Positions 33,507 through 41,609 of a stretch of 64,000 bases of DNA are shown one piece after another. Made by a program: the position numbers and the translations under genes. The stretch lies in assembly GCA_023423695.1 (NCBI GenBank), contig JAFAFA010000079.1, forward strand, positions 62,001 to 126,000, in the 5' to 3' direction. Numbering within the stretch: the first letter of the stretch is position 1; every line of letters begins with the position of its first letter. A model generated the notes under the pieces. It had not been told where the DNA came from and searched no databases. It worked only from the letters and a program-made list of their open reading frames with translations. This DNA comes from Pseudomonadota bacterium (GTDB taxonomy: Bacteria > Pseudomonadota > Alphaproteobacteria > Azospirillales > Azospirillaceae).

Positions 33507-34361
33507 ATGGTGAAGGCTGCGACCGACCTGTCCTATTGCGGACGGGAGGTTCGGAAATATGACAACGACCACTTTCTGGCAGGTCTGTTCGCTCCCGCCG
33601 ACAGGCGCGAGGCGATGTTCGCGCTCTACGCCTTCAACCTGGAGATCGCGAAGACCCGCGAGGTCGTCAGCGAGCCGATCCTGGGCCAGATGAGGCTGCA
33701 ATTCTGGCGCGACGGCATCGAGGCCGTCTATGAGGATGGACCCGTACCCCGGCATGGCGTGATGGACCCGCTGGCCGAGGCCGCGCGCGGGCTGGGACTG
33801 AGCCGCACCCTGTTCGACCGGCTGATCGACGCGCGGGAGGCCGACCTGGACGACACGCCGCCGGCCGACCTGACCTGCCTCGTCAACTATGCCGAGGTGA
33901 CGGGCGCGCCGCTGGTCCAACTGGCGCTGGAGATCCTGGGCGTGCGGGACGGGGAGGCGATGCAGGCCGGCCGCCATGTCGGCATCGCCTATGCCCTCGC
34001 CGGCATCCTGCGCGCGGCGCCCTTCCTGGCCCGCCAGCATCGCCAGCGCCTGCCGGAAGACCTGATGCAGCGCCATGGCGCCAAGAGCGAGGATCTGTTT
34101 GCCGGCCGCTCCACTGCGGAACTGCGGTCGGTGGTGGGCGAGATCGCCGAGGTTGCGCGCGGGCATCTGGCCGAGGCGCGCGCCCTGCGCCGTCAGGTGC
34201 CGAAGGCGGCGGTGCCGGCGCTGCTGCCGGCCACGCTGGCCGACCTGCATCTGGGCGTGATCGCGCGGGAGGGGAACGACGTGTTCGCCCCGCGCGTGCT
34301 GCTGCCGAATCCGTTCCGGCAGATGAAGCTGGGCTGGGCCGCGATGCGCGGGCGCTACTGA
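33507..34361 (+). CDS. Phytoene/squalene-synthase-fold protein without catalytic motifs (NDUFAF6-like)
   Basis: This 284-residue protein has the all-helical phytoene/squalene synthase fold pattern (HFLAGLFAPADRREAMFALYAFNLEIAK..., GQMRLQFWRDGIE...). It lacks the Asp-rich motifs: the site of DDxxD reads LEIAKTREVV and the second reads HVGIAYALAGIL. It therefore resembles the complex I assembly factor NDUFAF6 rather than a working synthase. It is divergent from hpnC with 123 bp between starts. A role in respiratory complex I assembly or carotenoid/hopanoid scaffolding is inference. Confidence 0.82.
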   Translation: MVKAATDLSYCGREVRKYDNDHFLAGLFAPADRREAMFALYAFNLEIAKTREVVSEPILGQMRLQFWRDGIEAVYEDGPVPRHGVMDPLAEAARGLGLSRTLFDRLIDAREADLDDTPPADLTCLVNYAEVTGAPLVQLALEILGVRDGEAMQAGRHVGIAYALAGILRAAPFLARQHRQRLPEDLMQRHGAKSEDLFAGRSTAELRSVVGEIAEVARGHLAEARALRRQVPKAAVPALLPATLADLHLGVIAREGNDVFAPRVLLPNPFRQMKLGWAAMRGRY

Positions 34362-34383
34362 CACCCGCGCGACTTTACGCCCG

Positions 34384-35727
34384 TCAGTCCTTGAGCCAGC
34401 CGTCGAGGTCGCCCAGCGCCCGGCGGGTGTAGGCCAGCTTGCGGTCGCGGCCGCGGATCTTGTCGTCGACCGGCGGGAACAGGCCGAAGTTGACGTTCAT
34501 CGGCTGGTAGGTCTCGGCCTCCGCCCCCCCGGTGATGTGGCCGAGGATGGCGCCGAGCGCGGTGGTGACGGGCGGCTTGGTGATCTCCTGGCCCAGACGT
34601 TCCGCCGCGGCGAAACGGCCGGCGAGCAGGCCGACGGCCGCGCTCTCGACATAGCCCTCGCAGCCCGTGACCTGCCCGGCGAAGCGCAGGCGGGGCAGCG
34701 ACTTCAGACGCAGGGCGCCGTCGAGCAGGCGCGGGCTGTTGAGGAAGGTGTTGCGGTGCATGCCGCCCAGCCGGGCGAACTCGGCATTCTCCAGGCCGGG
34801 GATCATGCGGAAGATCCGCGCCTGTTCGGCGTGGCGCAGCTTGGTCTGGAAACCGACGAGGTTGTAGAGCGTGCCCAGCGCATTGTCCTGGCGCAGCTGC
34901 ACCACGGCATAGGGGCGGCGTTCCGGCTTGTGCGGGTTGGTCAGGCCGACCGGCTTCATCGGGCCGTAGCGCAGGGTGTCGACGCCGCGCTCCGCCATCA
35001 CCTCGATCGGCAGGCAGCCTTCGAAGTAGGGGGTGTTCTTCTCCCACTCCTTGAAGTCGAGTTTCTCGCCCTCGATCAGCGCGGCGATGAAGGCGCGGTA
35101 TTCGTCCTTCTCGAAGGCACAGTTGATGTAGTCCTTGCCGGTTCCGCCGGGGCCGGGCTTGTCGTAGCGCGACTGGAACCACGCCTTCGACAGGTCGATG
35201 CTCTCCAGATAGACGATGGGAGCGATGGCGTCGAAGAAGGCCAGCGATTCCTCGCCGGTGTGGTCGCGCACGGCTTCCGCCAGGGCGGGGGAGGTGAGGG
35301 GGCCGGTGGCGACGATGACGCTGTCCCACTCCTCCGGCGGCAGGCCGGCGACCTCCTCGCGCTGCAGGGTGATGAGGGGGTGCGAGGCAATGGCCTCCGT
35401 CACCGCATCGGCGAAGCCGTCGCGGTCCATGGCCAGCGCGCCGCCGGCCGGCACCTTGTGCGCGTCGGCGCAGCGCAGGATCAGCGAGCCGCAGCGCCGC
35501 ATCTCCTCATGCAGCAGCCCGACCGCGTTGTATTCGGCGTCGTCCGACCGGAAGGAGTTGGAGCAGACCAGCTCCGCCAGCTTGTCGGTATCGTGGGCCT
35601 CGGTCTTGCGGACCGGCCGCATCTCGTGCAGCACGACGGGCACGCCGCGCGAGGCGAGCTGCCACGCGGCTTCCGATCCGGCGAGACCGCCGCCGATGAC
35701 ATGGACGGGGCGAAGGGTGTCGGTCAT
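34384..35727 (-). CDS. trmFO: Methylenetetrahydrofolate--tRNA-(uracil-5-)-methyltransferase TrmFO
   Basis: This 447-residue FAD-dependent enzyme makes 5-methyluridine at position 54 of tRNAs using methylenetetrahydrofolate. The N-terminal FAD motif VIGGGLAGSEAAW covers about residues 10-22. Conserved LVCSNSFRSDD (near residue 53), YDKPGPGGTGKDY and VTGCEGYVESAA follow. Length matches the family. The start at ATG 35727 gives the standard MTDT...HVIGGG N-terminus. It converges on the gene at 33507 with 22 bp between. Confidence 0.94.
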   Translation of the reverse strand: MTDTLRPVHVIGGGLAGSEAAWQLASRGVPVVLHEMRPVRKTEAHDTDKLAELVCSNSFRSDDAEYNAVGLLHEEMRRCGSLILRCADAHKVPAGGALAMDRDGFADAVTEAIASHPLITLQREEVAGLPPEEWDSVIVATGPLTSPALAEAVRDHTGEESLAFFDAIAPIVYLESIDLSKAWFQSRYDKPGPGGTGKDYINCAFEKDEYRAFIAALIEGEKLDFKEWEKNTPYFEGCLPIEVMAERGVDTLRYGPMKPVGLTNPHKPERRPYAVVQLRQDNALGTLYNLVGFQTKLRHAEQARIFRMIPGLENAEFARLGGMHRNTFLNSPRLLDGALRLKSLPRLRFAGQVTGCEGYVESAAVGLLAGRFAAAERLGQEITKPPVTTALGAILGHITGGAEAETYQPMNVNFGLFPPVDDKIRGRDRKLAYTRRALGDLDGWLKD

Positions 35728-35829
35728 TGAGACGATATTCCAGACAAAAGACTGCGGATGATTCGCGCGCAATCTAGGCTGTCTGCGCCCAAAACGACAG
35801 TCCTCAAATGGCGGCGCGCCAATACAGAT

Positions 35830-35858
35830 CGGCCGGCCCCCACAGGGAAGGCCGGCCG
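35830..35858 (-). terminator. GC-rich stem-loop downstream of the Thr-rich lipoprotein gene
   Basis: A 9-bp perfect stem (35830-35838 with 35850-35858) lies 46 bp past the lipoprotein stop on the minus strand, followed by ATCTGTATT. It is a candidate terminator with a weak U-run, placed before trmFO. Confidence 0.45.
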
Positions 35859-35903
35859 CAAGTCGATCAGGAGTCAATCAGAACCGTGAAGTCGAGCGGA
35901 GGC

Positions 35904-36098
35904 TCACTCGCTCTTGGTCGTCGTGCTGCGTTCGATGGTGGTGGCTCCGGTCGGGGCCGGGGTCACAGTGGTCGAACCGTAGCTCGGCGTGGTGGTCGTG
36001 GTGGTCGTCGTGCTGGTGGTGGAGCCGTCGGAGCCGCAGGCGGCCAGCAGCAGCGCGGCCCCCAGGGCGGTGCCCACACCGGTCAGAATTGTCTTCAT
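35904..36098 (-). CDS. Small Thr-rich lipoprotein
   Basis: This 64-residue protein has a signal peptide and lipobox (ALLLAACGSDG, Cys near residue 21). A mature part follows that is almost all Thr and Ser (STTSTTTTTTTT, then TTVTPAPTGATT). The Thr tract is encoded by repeated ACC/ACG triplets, so its length could vary by slippage. I chose ATG 36098 because AGAGG lies upstream and the signal begins there; the further in-frame ATG at 36164 overlaps uvrA. Function unknown; probably an envelope lipoprotein. Confidence 0.7.
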   Translation of the reverse strand: MKTILTGVGTALGAALLLAACGSDGSTTSTTTTTTTTPSYGSTTVTPAPTGATTIERSTTTKSE

Positions 36099-36160
36099 GC
36101 GCCTCTTCTCCCATGCAGTGCGAACTCTGCAGGGGAGAACACGGCGCAGCTTGCGTTTGT

Positions 36161-39028
36161 TCACGCTCTCTTTCGGGTTGCCGATTTCCGCACCGCCGGT
36201 TTCGCCTTCAGGTAGGGGGCGAGGTAACGGCCGGTGTAGCTGCGCTCCACCTTCGCGACATCCTCCGGGGTGCCTTCGGCGACGATCTCGCCGCCGCCGG
36301 TGCCGCCCTCCGGTCCCAAATCGATGATCCAGTCGGCGGTCTTGATGACCTCCAGATTGTGTTCGATCACCAGCACCGTGTTGCCTTGGTCGACCAGCGC
36401 ATGCAGCACCTCCATCAGTTTTTCGACGTCGGCGAAATGCAGGCCGGTGGTCGGTTCGTCCAGGATGTACAGCGTGCGTCCGGTGGCGCGGCGGCTGAGT
36501 TCCTTGGATAGCTTGACGCGCTGCGCCTCGCCGCCCGACAGGGTGGTCGCCGCCTGGCCGATGTGGATGTAACCGAGGCCCACCCGTTCCAGCGTGTCCA
36601 TCTTGTCGCGGATGCCGGGGACCGCCTTGAAGAACTCCTTGCCCTCCTCGACCGTCATGTCCAGCACGTCGGCGATGGTCTTGTCGCGGTAGGTGACCTC
36701 GAGCGTCTCGCGGTTGTAGCGCTTGCCGTGGCAGACGTCGCAGGTGACGTAGACGTCGGGCAGGAAGTGCATCTCGATCTTGATGACACCGTCGCCCTGG
36801 CAGGCCTCGCAGCGCCCGCCCTTGACGTTGAACGAGAAACGGCCGGGACCGTAGCCGCGCGCCTTCGATTCCGGAAGGCCGGCGAACCAGTCGCGGATCG
36901 GCGTGAAGGCGCCGGTGTATGTGGCGGGGTTGGAGCGCGGGGTGCGGCCGATCGGCGACTGGTCGATGTCGATGACCTTGTCCAGATGCTCCAGGCCCAG
37001 CACCGCGTCATGGTCAGCCGGATGCTCGCGCGCTCCCATCAGCTTGCGCGCCACCGCCTTGTACAGCGTCTCGATGATCAGCGTCGACTTGCCGCCGCCC
37101 GATACGCCGGTCACGCAGGTGAAGGTACCGAGCGGGATTTTGGTCGAGACGTTCTGCAGGTTGTTGGCTCGCGCGCCCCGCACCTCCAGGAACTGGCCGG
37201 GATGGCCGGGCCGGCGGGTGTCGGGGACCGGGACGAAGCGGGTGCCGTTCAGGTATTGGGCGGTGATGCTGTCGGGGTTCTTCTGAACCTCCTCCGGCCG
37301 GCCCTGGGCGATGACGGTGCCGCCGTGCTGGCCGGCGCCGGGGCCCATGTCGACCAGATAGTCGGCGCTGCGGATGGCGTCCTCGTCATGCTCGACGACG
37401 ATGACGGTGTTGCCGATGTCGCGCAGGCGCTTCAGCGTTTCAAGCAGCCGGTCGTTGTCGCGCTGGTGCAGGCCGATGGACGGCTCGTCCAGCACATAGA
37501 GCACGCCGGTCAGGCCGGAGCCGATCTGCGAGGCCAGCCGGATCCGCTGGCTCTCGCCGCCCGACAGGGTGCCCGACCCGCGGCTGAGCGTCAGGTAGTC
37601 GAGGCCGACGGCATTGAGGAATCCCAGCCGCTCGTTGATCTCCTTCAGGATGCGGTAGGCGATCTCGCGGTCCTTCGGGCGCAGATGCTCGTTCAGCTCG
37701 CTGAACCAGGCACCGGCCCCGGCGATGGACAGTTCCGCCGCCTCGGAGATGTTGCGGCCGCGGATCTTGACCGCCAGCGCTTCCGGCTTCAGGCGCGCGC
37801 CCTTGCAGACCTCGCAGGGCTGGGAGGACTGGTATTTCGACAGCTCGTCGCGGGTCCAGGCGCTGTCGGTCTCGCGGTAGCGCCGTTCCAGGTTGTTGAC
37901 GATGCCTTCGAACGCCTTGTTCGTCTGGTAGCGCCGCAGGCCATCGTCATAGGTCATGGTTATGGCCGACCCATCCGAGCCGAACAGAACGGTCTGGCGC
38001 ACCTTTTCCGGCAGATCCTGCCAAGGCGTGGTCATCGCGACGCCGAAATGCTCGCAGATGCTCTCCAGCGTCTGGTCGTAGTACTTGGAGGTCGAACCTG
38101 CCCACGGCGCGATGGCACCCTTGGCCAGCGACAGACGCTCGTCCGGCACCACCAGCATCGGGTCGAAATAGATCTTGCTGCCCAAGCCGTCGCAGGCCGG
38201 GCAGGCGCCGAACGGGTTGTTGAAGGAGAACAGCCGCGGCTCGATCTCCGGGATGGTGAAGCCGCTGACCGGGCAGGCGAATTTCTGCGAGAAGACGGTC
38301 AGCTCGTTGGTCTCGGCATTCTCGACCCAGACGATGCCCTCGGCCAGCCCCAGCGCGGTTTCCAGCGAGTCGGCCAGACGGTTGCCCAACCCTTCGCGCA
38401 CCACGATGCGGTCGACCACCACCTCGATGTCGTGCTTCAGCTTCTTGTTGAGCGCCGGCACCTCGTCGATCTCGTACATTGTGCCGTCGACCCGCACGCG
38501 CTGGAAGCCGCGCTTGCGCAGGTCCTGGATTTCCTTCTTGTACTCGCCCTTGCGGCCGCGGACGAAGGGGGCCAGCAGCAGCAGGCGCGTGCCCTCCGGC
38601 ATGGCCATGATGCGGTCCACCATCTGGCTGACCGTCTGGCTTTCGATCGGCAGGCCGGTGGCCGGCGAATAGGGAATGCCGACGCGTGCCCACAACAGGC
38701 GCATGTAGTCGTAGATCTCCGTCACCGTGCCGACGGTGGAGCGGGGATTCTTCGACGTCGTCTTCTGTTCGATGGAGATGGCCGGCGACAGACCCTCGAT
38801 CGAATCGACGTCCGGCTTCTGCATCAGTTCCAGGAACTGGCGCGCGTAAGCCGACAGGCTTTCCACGTAGCGCCGCTGCCCCTCGGCATAGATCGTGTCG
38901 AAGGCGAGCGACGACTTGCCCGACCCCGACAGGCCGGTGATGACGATCAGCTCGTCGCGCGGCAGATCCACATCGACGTTCTTCAGGTTATGTTCCCGCG
39001 CGCCGCGGACGCTGATGTACTTGTTCAT
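36161..39028 (-). CDS. uvrA: UvrABC excision nuclease subunit A
   Basis: This 955-residue ABC-type ATPase finds DNA lesions for nucleotide excision repair. It carries Walker A GLSGSGKSS (near residue 33) and GVSGGGKST (near residue 645), two ABC signatures (LSGGESQRIRL and LSGGEAQRVKL), a zinc finger around CPVSG...CPAC, and a second with CEACQGDG...CDVC. Length matches UvrA. A LexA box overlaps its start codon. Confidence 0.97.
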   Translation of the reverse strand: MNKYISVRGAREHNLKNVDVDLPRDELIVITGLSGSGKSSLAFDTIYAEGQRRYVESLSAYARQFLELMQKPDVDSIEGLSPAISIEQKTTSKNPRSTVGTVTEIYDYMRLLWARVGIPYSPATGLPIESQTVSQMVDRIMAMPEGTRLLLLAPFVRGRKGEYKKEIQDLRKRGFQRVRVDGTMYEIDEVPALNKKLKHDIEVVVDRIVVREGLGNRLADSLETALGLAEGIVWVENAETNELTVFSQKFACPVSGFTIPEIEPRLFSFNNPFGACPACDGLGSKIYFDPMLVVPDERLSLAKGAIAPWAGSTSKYYDQTLESICEHFGVAMTTPWQDLPEKVRQTVLFGSDGSAITMTYDDGLRRYQTNKAFEGIVNNLERRYRETDSAWTRDELSKYQSSQPCEVCKGARLKPEALAVKIRGRNISEAAELSIAGAGAWFSELNEHLRPKDREIAYRILKEINERLGFLNAVGLDYLTLSRGSGTLSGGESQRIRLASQIGSGLTGVLYVLDEPSIGLHQRDNDRLLETLKRLRDIGNTVIVVEHDEDAIRSADYLVDMGPGAGQHGGTVIAQGRPEEVQKNPDSITAQYLNGTRFVPVPDTRRPGHPGQFLEVRGARANNLQNVSTKIPLGTFTCVTGVSGGGKSTLIIETLYKAVARKLMGAREHPADHDAVLGLEHLDKVIDIDQSPIGRTPRSNPATYTGAFTPIRDWFAGLPESKARGYGPGRFSFNVKGGRCEACQGDGVIKIEMHFLPDVYVTCDVCHGKRYNRETLEVTYRDKTIADVLDMTVEEGKEFFKAVPGIRDKMDTLERVGLGYIHIGQAATTLSGGEAQRVKLSKELSRRATGRTLYILDEPTTGLHFADVEKLMEVLHALVDQGNTVLVIEHNLEVIKTADWIIDLGPEGGTGGGEIVAEGTPEDVAKVERSYTGRYLAPYLKAKPAVRKSATRKRA

Positions 39029-39037
39029 GGAGTGTTC
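39023..39037 (-). promoter_or_regulatory. LexA (SOS) box on the uvrA start codon
   Basis: The plus strand reads GTTC-N7-GTTC at 39023-39037, exactly the alphaproteobacterial LexA consensus. The box spans the uvrA ATG (39026-39028), so bound LexA would block transcription into uvrA. uvrA is a typical SOS gene. Confidence 0.75.
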
Positions 39038-39197
39038 TTTTACCCGAAGCCCATCCCGATGGAAAGTGGCAAGCAGCCGCGCCGCAGGACGAAAAACGGA
39101 CCGTCCTGCGGAATCTCTTGCGGGACCGCTGGCTGCCGGCCGGCTGACGATATATGCGCCGGGCGCGCCATTGCCACCGGCGCCCGGCGCGGGTCGG

Positions 39198-40802
39198 TCA
39201 TGACCAGAAGGGCGGCATCGCGCGGAAGCGCTTCCACAGCTCGGGCAGGGCCTTGCGTCGCTTGTCCGACTGGCGCTCGATCCAGGCGGCGACGGCGGCG
39301 ACCGTCTTCCTGTCCGCCCCCTTCAACTCGCCCAGCATGCGGGCGCCGGTGACGGCATCCTGTTCGGCGTCCAGCGCCGCCTGAAGCGGTTCCAGCGCCG
39401 CGAAGAAGGGCAGGGCGGCGGCTTCCGGATAAAGGCCGCGGAAGAAATCGGCAGTATAGCGCAGGCTGCGCAGCCGGCGGCGCAGCTTGTCGCGGCCCTT
39501 GGCGTCCTCCGGCGGCTTGGCCGCCTTGCCGAGCTTCGCCATGCGGGCGGACAGCCAGCCGCCGGCCAGCGTGGCGACCGGCGCCGACAGCATGGCGCGG
39601 CGGTCGCCCTCGGCCTCCGACATCCAGCGGCCATGTTCCAGCCACGCACCCAGCGCCAGGACCATGGTGGTGCAGCCGGGTGCCAGAATCGCCGCCATCG
39701 CCTCCCGCGCCGGACCGGCTCCGGCAGAGCGGGCGAGGGAAGCCAACCGGTCCAGTGCCGCGCGATCGATGCCCGGCAGCGTGGCGGAGCCGGCGAGCAG
39801 CGGGTCAATGACGCCGGACGTCAGCACGTCCCAGCCCCGCGCCGGCCCAAGCCGCTTCGCCAGCGCCCGGCTTTCCTCCACCAGCCGGTCGGCCTCGGCG
39901 GAGGCGATCAGCGGCGCGAAGAAGCGGTGGGCGATGCGCAACCGGCGCAACGCGACGCGCATCCGGTGCAGCCCCTCGACATCGCCGCCGCCGAGCGCGC
40001 AGGCTTCGTTGGCGAGGAACTGGCGCAGCGCATGGCGCAGGATGTGGCGATAGGCCTCGGCCACCGTGGTCAGGGGCGACAGGCCCAGCGGCTCGGCCTC
40101 CACCGGCCCCGGCGCCCGGCCGGTGACCAGCCGGACTCCGGCCTCCGCCTTGCTTTCGGTGCCGATACGCATGGGGATGGCGGCCTGCAGGGTCAGCGCC
40201 AGATCGAACAGGCTGGCGACCCTGCCCGCCTTGAGCTCCAATTCCACCTCGCTGATCGGCAGCGAGTTGCCGCCGGCATAGACCCGCCCGTCGTCGACCG
40301 CCATCTCCACCGCCGTCAGCGGATCGGGACGGAGCAGCAGGATGGTGCGACGGAAATCGGTGATGAACAGGCAGTCCAGATCGTCGAGCGCCGCCGCCGG
40401 CACCAGCCCGGCGACGCCGGGATCGGTCAGCACGCCGCGGTCCACCGCCTCGCCGGTGACGGCCCACTCCCACTCACGGCGCACCGCGACCGCGGCGGAA
40501 TCGCCGCGACTGGCGCTGTTGACCGTTTTCAGCGCCTGGATGAAACGATCGCCTTCCTGCCGGACGCGCAGCGCCACGCCATTGGCCGCCAGCTTCAGGT
40601 CCGGCGTGTCGAAATAGGCGGTGCGCAGGCGCTGTGTCGTCGCCGGCCCGTCGGCCAGCGCCAGCAGAGCCGGCAGCGAGGCGACCCGCGCCAGATCCGC
40701 TGAAGCCGCATGGAGTTTCAGTTCCACCTCCCGGAAGGCGGGGGTGGACGCTTGCGCATCGCTGGCGGCGGACGGGCCGGTGGGCGGAATGGCGGGTGGC
40801 AA
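39198..40802 (-). CDS. CYTH and CHAD domain protein
   Basis: This 534-residue protein has an N-terminal CYTH triphosphatase-like domain and a C-terminal CHAD domain. The CYTH part has EVELKL near residue 25, the basic strand motif LRVRQEG, and EVELELKAG near residue 182. The CHAD part (about residues 240-530) has HRMRVALRRLRIAHRFF and the histidine/arginine helices that bind polyphosphate. CYTH proteins often cleave inorganic triphosphate, and CHAD proteins bind polyphosphate. The gene lies next to the sixA-ppk-ppx set, which supports a polyphosphate-linked role. Confidence 0.9.
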   Translation of the reverse strand: MPPAIPPTGPSAASDAQASTPAFREVELKLHAASADLARVASLPALLALADGPATTQRLRTAYFDTPDLKLAANGVALRVRQEGDRFIQALKTVNSASRGDSAAVAVRREWEWAVTGEAVDRGVLTDPGVAGLVPAAALDDLDCLFITDFRRTILLLRPDPLTAVEMAVDDGRVYAGGNSLPISEVELELKAGRVASLFDLALTLQAAIPMRIGTESKAEAGVRLVTGRAPGPVEAEPLGLSPLTTVAEAYRHILRHALRQFLANEACALGGGDVEGLHRMRVALRRLRIAHRFFAPLIASAEADRLVEESRALAKRLGPARGWDVLTSGVIDPLLAGSATLPGIDRAALDRLASLARSAGAGPAREAMAAILAPGCTTMVLALGAWLEHGRWMSEAEGDRRAMLSAPVATLAGGWLSARMAKLGKAAKPPEDAKGRDKLRRRLRSLRYTADFFRGLYPEAAALPFFAALEPLQAALDAEQDAVTGARMLGELKGADRKTVAAVAAWIERQSDKRRKALPELWKRFRAMPPFWS

Positions 40803-40901
40803 GGGTCGGCGTCCTCCCGAATCCGGTCGAAATGGCCTGATGGCCAGAGCGGCCTGGAATTGAACAGGTGGATCCGTGGATACTCCAACGGCCGCCGCAG
40901 G

Positions 40902-41420
40902 TTAAGTGAGTTTACGCGGCTGCACAAAATCCGCCAGCCTGCCGGCGCCGAGCTCCAGGTCCGCCCAATGCAGGGTTTCGAAGACCAGGACGGCGCAGGC
41001 GCCGGTCGGAAACCTGTTGGCCAGATCATGGCGCAGGTGATGGTCGCCGCTGCCGGTCAGCGCGTTCGCCAACTCGTGCAGATCAGGATTGTGGGCCACC
41101 AGCATCACGCCGGTCGCCTTGTCCGGCACGTCGCGCAGCCGCTCCAGCAATGTGCGGGCGCCGCACAGATACAGGCCGCGTTCATGCTCCACCGGCGGAT
41201 AGGGCGCGCCCATCGCCGTCATCACGCGCTTGCGCGTTTCCACTGCCCGCACCGCGGTCGAGCACAGGACGAGGTCGATATGGGCATGATGCCTGGCGAG
41301 ATAGCCGCCGACCAGCGAGGCCGCCTTCTTCCCGCGGGCGTTCAGGGGCCGGTCATGGTCGCCCAGCGACGGATCGTCCCAGGCGGATTTGGCGTGGCGC
41401 AGCAGGAACAGCGTCTTCAT
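40902..41420 (-). CDS. sixA: SixA-type histidine phosphatase
   Basis: This 172-residue member of the histidine phosphatase superfamily has the catalytic RHAKSAW at residues 8-14, plus VAHNPDLHELA near residue 126, which supplies the second His. SixA proteins dephosphorylate His phosphotransfer domains or small phospho-compounds. The start MKTLFLLRHAKS at ATG 41420 is standard. It is divergent from ppk, with 189 bp between starts. Confidence 0.88.
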   Translation of the reverse strand: MKTLFLLRHAKSAWDDPSLGDHDRPLNARGKKAASLVGGYLARHHAHIDLVLCSTAVRAVETRKRVMTAMGAPYPPVEHERGLYLCGARTLLERLRDVPDKATGVMLVAHNPDLHELANALTGSGDHHLRHDLANRFPTGACAVLVFETLHWADLELGAGRLADFVQPRKLT

Positions 41421-41609
41421 GGCGGGATTCGGTCGGATTGGACTGGCCGTAAGGCAGAGAAGGGGTGGAGATGGCTTGGAACATCGCCAAATGGGAGTCC
41501 TGAAACCGTAACGCATGTGGGATACTCTGTCTGCCCACCATATAACGGTTGCCCAAGGCGCCGCACGGCGGCTCCGGGCAGACGGGGTCCCAAGATTTCA
41601 GAGGTTGAC

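Noticed and set aside
36563..39352. 929-residue plus-strand open frame opposite uvrA
   Set aside because: UvrA has all Walker, signature and zinc-finger motifs on the minus strand; the opposite frame is a GC shadow.
41421..41609. Pho box upstream of ppk
   Set aside because: I looked for CTGTCAT-type repeats in the intergenic region and found only partial CTGTC matches, not a tandem pair.
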